A stretch of 23,253 bases of DNA from Phycisphaerae bacterium (GTDB taxonomy: Bacteria; Planctomycetota; Phycisphaerae; UBA1845; UTPLA1). The stretch spans positions 1-23,253 of the forward strand of contig JAJDEC010000686.1 of NCBI GenBank assembly GCA_029259995.1, written 5' to 3'. Below, one piece after another: positions 15,001 through 21,687 of the stretch (position 1 is its first letter; each line of letters starts with the position of its first letter). The notes beneath the pieces are model-generated. The model was given only the letters and a program-made list of their open reading frames with translations, searched no databases and was not told where the DNA came from. A program made the translations under genes and the position numbers.

Positions 15001-17667
15001 CGTCGAGCACTCGCAGACTTCGCGATACAGACCGTCGATACAGCCATTGTTCAGGCAGCATGCCCCAAACGGATTGGCCGGCGCACAGGATCCGTCGCAC
15101 AGGGTAGACGCCCCCAGCCATGTCCCGCACAGATTGTTGCAGAAGGCGAATGTCTGCTCCAGGCAGATATCCCCCAGGCAGCAGGCACCAATGGGCTGTG
15201 CGCACGGATCAGACAAGCAATCTGTTCCGTCGCCTTCATACGTCCCGCCGTTGAAATTGACGCACTCACACTCCGTCAGAACATCGCATGTCACAACGCC
15301 GCCGACGTCCGTACAACACGCCCCCGTCGGAATGCTGCAACTCAGATCATCCACCGGTTCCGGCAGATTCACTTCCTCACACGACACGCCGATGCCCGCA
15401 AACTCACCGCAGATCGCTGTACAGCTCGCTTCGATCATCAAGTCGCATTCGTTATTGGGCAGGCAACACGCCCCCGCTTCGCAGATGTTCGGATAGCACG
15501 TGGTACCGTCTCCGAAATACAGACTGTTCAACAGCCCGTCGCATTCGCATTCCGTCACGATCGCGCAGAACTGGCCCGCGATTCCCGACGCGCAGCATGC
15601 TCCCGTATTCGTCGGCAACACGCACGGCACCAGATACGGCTCAATCTGGCCGCGAATCTCTCCGCTGGGATGCTGAATCGAGTGAACGTTGACATACCAG
15701 AGCCCGGCAACAAGATCCGCGATTTGCGCCGCGACCGGATAACTGCCCGGATCCGTCAATGTCAATGAGCCAATCTTCGTCGAACCCAACGGAAGCATAT
15801 ATACGACGGGCCCGTTAACGCCCGGCGCCGCCGGACCGTGAATGTGGGCAACCGTCTCACTGCTCGTAATCCCGCTGAAATTGAAGTTATACGAAAGCAG
15901 GTTGCTCGTAAGATCCAGGAAGAAGGAACCGCCGCCGCCGCCCGTCGCCGGCGCAGCGGGAGGTGTGGACGTGTGCGTTGCCGCCGCCTGCGGCGCATCC
16001 ATGCTCAGGCTGAATTTTGAAATGTCGCTGCACAACGATCCGTATCCCTGGAATTCACCGCATCGCTGATCGCATCGTTCCAGTGTCGCTTCAATGCAGC
16101 TGCCGTTCGGCAGGCAGCATCGCCCATTGAAGCAACTCACAAATGGGGCCGCATCGCCGCACGCCGAATCGTCGCCGTGATAGGTTCCGCCATAAGAGCA
16201 CTCACATTCCGCCTCGACCATGTTGTCAACGCATTGGGCGCCAAAGCAGCAGGCTCCCGTGGGCTGAATCGGGCAATCGCCGGCCGAGCAGGTACTAACA
16301 TCGCCGAGCCAAATGCCGCAGGCGGAGTCGCATCCCGACTCCGTGAAGCCCTCATTGCAGACGTTACCAATACAACACGCCCCGATCGGAACACACGTGT
16401 CCGCCGCGCAACTCGTCAGATTGCCCTGGAACACGCCGCCGCTGCATTGGCAGTAGCGCTGCGTCGTGTTTGGCAGGCATTGATCGTTCAGACAGCACGC
16501 CCCCCCGATGGCCAGCGGGCAAGCGAACACGCCAGTGCAGTCGGACCCGAGCCCGTTCCATGTCCCGCAGGCCGCAACGCACTCCGGCAGCGTGAATCCT
16601 TCGTAGCACGCGCCGCGAATGCAGCAGGCACCGACGGGCCCCGGACAGATGACGGACGCGCAGCTCTCGCCCGGCTGAAATGTCCCGTTCAGGACGCCGA
16701 CACAGTGACATTCCTGCGTCAGAACGCAGGAACCATCCGTCAGACAACACGCCGCCACTTCCACCATGCAAGACGTCTTGCCCGTCTTCAGAATCTCGAC
16801 AAACGGGTCCACGTCGTCCCTGTCGACGAGACAGTCCCCGTTGATATCCATGCACGCGCAGCCTTCGACCGGGCCATTGCCCGCAAGAATACAATCGATA
16901 AACGGCCCGATGTCGCTGCCGTCCACGATCCCATCATAGTTTCCGTCTCCCAGACACGTGCATGCGCCGGGAACCGGCGGCGTGAATTCAATTGTCAGAA
17001 CCGGCCGCACGCTCGCCGTCGGATGATCTTTCGAATCGAACCGCTTCGCCGTCGGTGTCGTCGTCTCGTCACCGATCACGATCCAGCCGTGATTTGAACT
17101 CGAATCCGATACCCACGATTGAACATCCGACACCAACGCCGGCGATGACCAGACGTAGTACCCGACATCGTCCACGGATATGGTCGCACTTGGGGTCGAA
17201 AAATACGCGCCGCCCGGCGTCGACCAGAGCACTGTGTTGTAGTTCGAATGGGTCCAGGTTGCGTCGCCCGTCGTGGCGGCGCCGCCCGTACCGCCGCCGC
17301 CGGCCGAGATGGAAGTCCCCTCATCCCACGCCGACAGAAGCGTATGCACTGAGACGTCATGCGCCCCCGTCTGGCCGCTCGTCAGTGACATGTACAGCGT
17401 CAGTTGAACGTCCGTGATAATCGACCCCAGCGGTACGGTCCCCTGTAGATCGAATTCAACGAGACCGCGTTTTATGTCGATCCCCGTACCTTGAAACGAA
17501 CGACCGGCGATGAATCCGAACCCCAGCGCGTTGCTGAGATCTCCCTGGTTTTCGTAGATCGTCGTGTCCTTCGATGAAACGATGTTTGCAATATCGCCAT
17601 ACGCTGATCCTGTCAGAAACAGCATGATCGCGAGCACCGCACTGACACACGCATTTCGAGAATTCAT
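12094..17667 (-). CDS. Giant secreted multidomain protein: DNRLRE, dockerin, Cys-rich repeats, two CHRD, alpha/beta-hydrolase
   Basis: 1857 residues from the ATG at 17667; the signal peptide ends near SAYG/D25. Residues 25-232 form a DNRLRE-type beta domain (KDTTIYENQGDLSNALG). Residues 236-300 are a dockerin type I pair (GDGNYDGIVDGSDI and DINGDCLVDRDDV). From 306 there are fifteen cysteine-rich units, mostly starting GACC, with CHRD domains at about 550-677 and 945-1070 (each with HIHGPAA, LWYVNVH and HPSGEIRGQ). After 1209 comes a beta domain with a calcium-like loop (DVNQDGVLDAGDY), then an alpha/beta-hydrolase fold: VISHGNG (H1394), elbow GQGRGG (1469-1474), D1533 and H1568. A beta-rich domain fills about 1655-1857. 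The elbow lacks the nucleophile serine (G1471), so hydrolysis is doubtful. It is probably a cell-surface or matrix protein. It lies 153 nt downstream of the DUF1501 gene. Confidence 0.88.
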   Translation of the reverse strand: MNSRNACVSAVLAIMLFLTGSAYGDIANIVSSKDTTIYENQGDLSNALGFGFIAGRSFQGTGIDIKRGLVEFDLQGTVPLGSIITDVQLTLYMSLTSGQTGAHDVSVHTLLSAWDEGTSISAGGGGTGGAATTGDATWTHSNYNTVLWSTPGGAYFSTPSATISVDDVGYYVWSSPALVSDVQSWVSDSSSNHGWIVIGDETTTPTAKRFDSKDHPTASVRPVLTIEFTPPVPGACTCLGDGNYDGIVDGSDIGPFIDCILAGNGPVEGCACMDINGDCLVDRDDVDPFVEILKTGKTSCMVEVAACCLTDGSCVLTQECHCVGVLNGTFQPGESCASVICPGPVGACCIRGACYEGFTLPECVAACGTWNGLGSDCTGVFACPLAIGGACCLNDQCLPNTTQRYCQCSGGVFQGNLTSCAADTCVPIGACCIGNVCNEGFTESGCDSACGIWLGDVSTCSAGDCPIQPTGACCFGAQCVDNMVEAECECSYGGTYHGDDSACGDAAPFVSCFNGRCCLPNGSCIEATLERCDQRCGEFQGYGSLCSDISKFSLSMDAPQAAATHTSTPPAAPATGGGGGSFFLDLTSNLLSYNFNFSGITSSETVAHIHGPAAPGVNGPVVYMLPLGSTKIGSLTLTDPGSYPVAAQIADLVAGLWYVNVHSIQHPSGEIRGQIEPYLVPCVLPTNTGACCASGIAGQFCAIVTECECDGLLNSLYFGDGTTCYPNICEAGACCLPNNECDLMIEASCTAICGEFAGIGVSCEEVNLPEPVDDLSCSIPTGACCTDVGGVVTCDVLTECECVNFNGGTYEGDGTDCLSDPCAQPIGACCLGDICLEQTFAFCNNLCGTWLGASTLCDGSCAPANPFGACCLNNGCIDGLYREVCECSTLNGVWQGNSTTCADELINCQAGRCCLPDGVCIVETIKNCTDACGVAAPPGTICNNEIIAAMPMTTGEAIGTHSPPPAPAPTGSGFGTIRLDLNTNELRYYIGFSGLSGPETISHIHGPAAAGVNAPAIYSLPVGQPKHGILTLTDPGTYPVSQQIDDLNAGLWYVNVHTTNHPSGEIRGQLTVVSGPCEPFANVGACCVPNDPDPTCEMLTECECDLIPGSLYFGDGSVCTAEICLLGACCQPDGSCFNALEENCQGPCDSFQGALNRCDLVECTPTLGACCVGPVCSEESACDCTLLGGTYLGDGSDCIPNPCVPQATMLELAGNTLAVYPHVDYVKAFDLSQPVFLAIDPSLHPAIGGVTGDIYVTAAKSEAQWDNDPSLVDIRAGGQQTVTFSAVDTVSNTFQIAAAAELNWDAGTGLGVGYDVVIDVNQDGVLDAGDYIDGFSDESGFYVVHDMTQAGPLLVDSATYFVTGISAPGQAGERTWYPSNIGSMGQLPLIVISHGNGQQYTFYEYLQSHLASYGYIVMAHRTNSAAGPGFAAETTLEHTHALIEQQANASVAGGVLDGHIDASRIIWIGQGRGGEGVVRAYEELSTGMYTSAYYGVDDIVLVSSIAPTNVALAGPDYADPLDANYHLLYGAADGIVDGCADNDDVLPFNIYDRGTGIRQATYIQGAGHNDFNCCGFGDASGPNLIGRADAQDIAKSAYLALVKHYADGNIPARDYLWRQYESLRTTGVSASAVVDRQYRRGLGMGRVVIDDYQSQSSTGTSSSGGVVTFDVGNVFEGLMNDAAPSFTWTSSDPMNGMTMAGDTDTSAGVVFDWASGADRFYELEVVVSERDFSDDSYISLRAAQGTQHPETLADVGDLTFTITLRDGSGVSSSISIGAYGGGIEEPYPRVGSGPADCGPNPGWANEFETIRIRLTDFLRDGSGLDLTDVAAVRLDVGASHGSARGRIGLDNVELTQE

Positions 17668-17820
17668 ATAGACCCTGACTCCTTCCGATGCGGCCGGTCG
17701 CTTCGTTCCACGAATCGACGACGACCGAGGCGGCACGCCCTGTGCCGGTAGGTTCCTGTCCAAAGAGATCGAGCCACGGGCGCGCTCGGCATCCGGGAGC
17801 ATCGACCAAGAGAGGATTCG

Positions 17821-19275
17821 CTAGCAAACGACGCCCATGTAATTGGCCGGCGACGGAATCGTCAGGCCCGGGAACAAGTACGAGAGGTTCGCCTGGTTGC
17901 ACATGAGGCGATCAAAGATTTCGACGAGGAATATCCGCGGATCCGTACCCAGGCAGACGTCGTTCGTGCCGCCACACGTCGTCGCTCCGGGATTGTGCAG
18001 CGTGCCGACGCCCGGCCATAAGCCGGCGTTGATCACCTGCCCGCCGCAGATGTTCGTTCCCATCATATAGACATTTGTCGCATATCCGTGATCTGTGCCT
18101 GCCGTTTCCGGCGTCACCGGATTGCCGCCCGCCGTCAGATTCGGCTCGGCCTCGCGACCGAACTCACCTGTCATGTAGATGGTCCAGCACTTGTCGCTGC
18201 CGTTCGGCGTCGTCGTCATGTCCTCGAAGAATGCCTTGAGATTCCGGGCGAGACTCTCCATCAACAGCCACATGGCCCCTGTCGTGCTGTTGCTGCCCTG
18301 GTTGTTGTGCGTATCCCATCCACCCGTTCGAAGCGTGACCGTCTCCAGTCCGATGCCGGCCTTCAACAGCGCCGCCACGCGGCGAAGCCCGTTCCCGAGA
18401 TAACTCGTGTCGTAATTCGCCGCCGACGAGTAGTTGATCGTGTCAAGAAGATTGATCGCGTCGCGCGTCACAACCGAAAGATCCTGCCAGGCCGGCAGCT
18501 TGTTCTGGTTGCCGTACATCTCGACCATCGCATCGAGCCACAGTCCCTGATCGACGCCGCCGCTGAGGCCCTGGATTCCGAAGCTCTCCGCATTGTTCAC
18601 GGGCAGCGCCTGAAACGGCGCACCGCCCAGCAAGTGATCATGCAGGTTCGCCCCGACACTCATCCCACGGATCGGTCCGCCGTAAGGCGTCCCCGTCTCG
18701 AGATGCCGGGCCATCATGCTGCCTTCAAGACCGACCATCGGATTCGGCGTCGCCTGTCCGACCCAGCGCTCTGCCGTGAAGTGCGAATACGACTGCCCGG
18801 GCAGCGTACAGCCCGTCGCAATCGCGAGCTTTCCCGCGTTCCAGATATCCAGCAGATCCGCGAGTCCGCCCGACAGGGCCCAGTAGCCGTCATTCAGATC
18901 GACCAGGTCCTCGGGCGTGCCCGTGCCCGGAACCGGAACGCCGAGCAGGCTGCCGGGCTCTCGAATACCGCCGGGACCGATGTAGTCCGCATCACCGATC
19001 GGACACACCATCGCCAGCCCGTCGGGACCACCAAACAAGTGAATGAAAATGAAAGTATGATCCGCGCACGCGCCGTTCTCGGCGAATGTGCACTCCGGGA
19101 ACCACATGGGCAGACTCGACGCAAACGCCGCGGCCCCTGTGGCCGCCGCCGAGCGCGACATGAACTGTCGGCGCGTCATTCCGCCCCAGAACGTATCGCC
19201 GCTGGTTGCGGCCCGGCGCATGCGCCGCTCCACTGTGTTGTAGTCGTGACAGGCGTTCTTATCGTAGTTATGCAT
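17821..19275 (-). CDS. DUF1501 family protein, Tat-exported
   Basis: 484 residues. The Tat signal is TRRQFMSRSAAATGAAAF with the arginine pair at 35-36, so the folded protein should cross by the Tat route. Family hallmarks are the HLFGGPDGLAMVCP opening, SYSHFTAERWVG, the GGWDTHNNQG motif and TGEFGREAEPN, and the length is typical. DUF1501 has an alkaline-phosphatase/sulfatase-like fold, and its substrate is not known. The ATG at 19275 has GAGG nine nt upstream. It lies 105 nt downstream of the DUF1800 gene, the standard pairing of these families in many bacteria, and upstream of the giant secreted protein; the three are probably one operon with a joint envelope or export role. Confidence 0.93.
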   Translation of the reverse strand: MHNYDKNACHDYNTVERRMRRAATSGDTFWGGMTRRQFMSRSAAATGAAAFASSLPMWFPECTFAENGACADHTFIFIHLFGGPDGLAMVCPIGDADYIGPGGIREPGSLLGVPVPGTGTPEDLVDLNDGYWALSGGLADLLDIWNAGKLAIATGCTLPGQSYSHFTAERWVGQATPNPMVGLEGSMMARHLETGTPYGGPIRGMSVGANLHDHLLGGAPFQALPVNNAESFGIQGLSGGVDQGLWLDAMVEMYGNQNKLPAWQDLSVVTRDAINLLDTINYSSAANYDTSYLGNGLRRVAALLKAGIGLETVTLRTGGWDTHNNQGSNSTTGAMWLLMESLARNLKAFFEDMTTTPNGSDKCWTIYMTGEFGREAEPNLTAGGNPVTPETAGTDHGYATNVYMMGTNICGGQVINAGLWPGVGTLHNPGATTCGGTNDVCLGTDPRIFLVEIFDRLMCNQANLSYLFPGLTIPSPANYMGVVC

Positions 19276-19289
19276 GATCTGATCCCTCG

Positions 19290-19309
19290 GCGACGCAGCG
19301 TCGCGCTGC
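19290..19309. repeat. Two overlapping inverted repeats before the DUF1501 gene
   Basis: GCGACG-CAG-CGTCGC (19290-19304) and GCAGCG-TCG-CGCTGC (19295-19309) overlap, so only one stem can form at a time. They sit just upstream of the GAGGG ribosome site of the DUF1501 gene. A translational switch is conceivable but unproven. The 10-mer GCAGCGTCGC is shared with the palindrome at 3222-3253. Confidence 0.35.
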
Positions 19310-19380
19310 GCATTTCCCGATGTTGCGTTTCAGTTCGGCGACGCGCAATGGCGCGGCGCATTCGGCGCGGCAACGATTCG

Positions 19381-21138
19381 TCAATAACATTGGAACGACG
19401 GCGACCCGAGGACGAGACTCGTCATCGTCCGTCGCGCATCAATCGAAAGTGGCAGTGGTTCACTACTGAAGTAGTTCGTAATCGTCGTCCGATCCGCCGC
19501 AGACATAAACCCGCCGAACAGCGCATTGTCCAGCGCGTCCAACGCAGCCTGAACCGTCGCAGTCGGCAGACCCGATACGAATGTGTTGATACTCGCATTG
19601 GAGAAGTTATTGAACGCCCAACGCGCACCGGCTTCCCAGCGCGTTCGCAGGTCCGCCCACTCCCCTGAGCCTTCCGGATAGCCGTCCGGCGACTCCTTGT
19701 TGAATGGAATGTGATCCGCGACCTGCAAGTATCCGCCGACAAGGCGAGTGGTCTGGCCGTCCTGCCCCGGATCGGAAATCGTCGCCATGCAGGCGCGCGC
19801 CGTCGATGCCAGTACATGCGCAGGCTGCTTCTCTTTTGTGTCCGAACAGTCGATGACATCCATGCCGATGAATTCTTTGATCATCTCGGCAATCTCATTC
19901 ACGGCCGGATTGGCCCAATTCGCGACATACGCATCGACCGCAGCATCAACCAGCTCCGGTCTCGGCGTATAGCTCGACAGCCAGACGCCCATCTTTGTCG
20001 CGATAAATCGCGCCGTGAAAATGCCCATCTTCGCCGGGTTCGTGAGGATATCGACGACTTCGTCGATTTCGAATTCGCCGAGGCCCGCCGGAATGTTGTA
20101 CACACGCTCGATTCCGTCCGGCGTATGCGTCGCCGGGAAAATCAGCGTCTTGGCCGCGTCGTCATTTCGCGCATTGTTGAAAGGTGGCACAACACCGCAA
20201 TTCGTCCCGCCGCCATGGAACGAGTTGGGAACAATCACTTCCCATCCCGTCAGCATCCTCGCCAGCTCGATGATCGTGTTCTGGTCGTAACCGTTGTCCA
20301 CTCCCAGGCAATGCAGCTCCATCACTTCCCGGGCGTAATTCTCGTTGGGCGTACCGACCGTGTTTTCGACGCCGTTCAGGTAAATCAGCATCGCCGGGCT
20401 CAACGCGCTCGCCTTCAGCAGGTTTGCAAACTTGCCCAACGCGTGCGGACGAATGTGATGCGTGTCCTCCAGCGTCTTGTAACGATTGTTTGCGTTCGGT
20501 GTCTGATGATGGACGTTGAAATGATCCGTCCAGAATTCGACCATTCGCTCCAGCAGCTGCGCCGGACTGTAGATCGCGCGAATGATGCGGGCCCGAACCA
20601 ACTCGCGCCGAACGGCAAACATCGCAGCGGCATCGTTACCGGCACACAACAGCGCGCCGCCGGGCTGCTCCACGATCGTCGGATACGGTCCGTATCCGTG
20701 CGTCGGGTTCGTAATCGTTGCGAGATCATTTTCAAAGTTGATGTAATCCGCCCAGTTGTACGGATCGAGTTGTTGGTTCAGCCACGCGTTGTATCCCATG
20801 GCCGTGGCATCCGATTCCGTCGTCGGCGTCCAACCCCACGTCGCCTTGTCGATCAGTTTGTGAATCTTCGACTTGCCGCCGATGACTGTCGGACAGGCGA
20901 TCTGCCCGGGCTGCGGTCGAGGGCGTGGCGACTGCGGACCCGCGGCCAACGACGATTTTTGGGGGCCACCCGGCTTTCCGTACGCCTTCGCGCCGAAAAC
21001 GAGCGCGGCCAGCCCGCCCGCCAGGACTTCACGTCGCGTTCGACGGGATCCATCAACTTCTGTCGGCGTGCTCGAACTCTCTGGCTGGAGCGTCGGCGTG
21101 CGTTCTGATTCTGGATTCATCACGTTGTTCTGCGTCAT
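19381..21138 (-). CDS. DUF1800 family protein, Tat-exported
   Basis: 585 residues from the ATG at 21138, with AGGGA eight nt upstream. The frame is open to 21354, but that extension lacks signal features. A twin-arginine signal is present (TRREVLAGGLAALVFGAKAYG, arginines at 35-36), followed by a Pro-rich linker. DUF1800 motifs appear in order: IHKLIDKATWGWTP near the start of the domain, ERMVEFWTDHFNVHH, ENYAREVMELHCLGVDNGYDQ, ARMLTGWEV and TARFIATKMGVW. The molecular function of DUF1800 is unknown. It is the first gene of the probable three-gene operon with DUF1501 and the giant dockerin protein. Confidence 0.93.
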   Translation of the reverse strand: MTQNNVMNPESERTPTLQPESSSTPTEVDGSRRTRREVLAGGLAALVFGAKAYGKPGGPQKSSLAAGPQSPRPRPQPGQIACPTVIGGKSKIHKLIDKATWGWTPTTESDATAMGYNAWLNQQLDPYNWADYINFENDLATITNPTHGYGPYPTIVEQPGGALLCAGNDAAAMFAVRRELVRARIIRAIYSPAQLLERMVEFWTDHFNVHHQTPNANNRYKTLEDTHHIRPHALGKFANLLKASALSPAMLIYLNGVENTVGTPNENYAREVMELHCLGVDNGYDQNTIIELARMLTGWEVIVPNSFHGGGTNCGVVPPFNNARNDDAAKTLIFPATHTPDGIERVYNIPAGLGEFEIDEVVDILTNPAKMGIFTARFIATKMGVWLSSYTPRPELVDAAVDAYVANWANPAVNEIAEMIKEFIGMDVIDCSDTKEKQPAHVLASTARACMATISDPGQDGQTTRLVGGYLQVADHIPFNKESPDGYPEGSGEWADLRTRWEAGARWAFNNFSNASINTFVSGLPTATVQAALDALDNALFGGFMSAADRTTITNYFSSEPLPLSIDARRTMTSLVLGSPSFQCY

Positions 21139-21687
21139 ATCTAGTGTCCCTCTACGACCACACCGATAAAGCGGTATCGTTCTTTCAATTCGTGCCGAAT
21201 CAGCACACAAAGACTCGAGCGGGGCTGTGGCGGGGACGATGAATCGATTGATCAGCGTCGCCGGCGATGTGTCCCACGGAGCTTCTTTCAGACCACACAC
21301 GGATTCGGCGCCCAGCGCCGATCTTGATGGGTCCCTGACGAACTCACTTAGCAATCAGCGCGCCGAGAAATCCGCCGCGATTCGCTTTGCTCAAAATGCG
21401 GCCCGACATGACTTCGCAAGAATATGAAAATGCGAGGATTGTGCGCGTAGAAGTACGATTCGAATTCTCGGGAGCCGCGACGAGCCTTGGCGACATTCGA
21501 CCATCTCCATTGGCCGTCCTCAGCCGATTGGCCACGAGTAGCCGCTGCATTACGCCAGGCGCCGAGCGCGGAATGACATTCCGAGCGCCCCGCAAAACGT
21601 ACCACGCGCATCCAAAGTCGACGCACGTGTGTCACGTCGCTCATCTTCGATAAGAATTGTCAACCCGATCGGATCGAAACAGAATCG
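21139..21687. other. Gene-poor region upstream of the DUF1800 operon
   Basis: No convincing gene is seen; the open frames here are short, lack ribosome sites and have no family features. The region should hold the end of the HExxH gene and the promoter of the DUF1800 operon. Two small inverted repeats stand out: CGGAATG-A-CATTCCG at 21569-21583, about 105 nt after the HExxH gene, and CGATA-N6-TATCG at 21164-21179, about 26 nt upstream of the DUF1800 start. No clear -35/-10 pair was found. Confidence 0.5.

Noticed and set aside
17668..17802. Upstream start for the giant secreted protein
   Set aside because: The ATG at 17667 opens a clear signal peptide; a start at 17802 would bury that signal behind 45 polar residues.
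21387..21653. Plus-strand open frame in the gene-poor region
   Set aside because: It has no ribosome site, no recognisable features and an overlapping opposite-strand frame of equal size; no evidence that it is translated.
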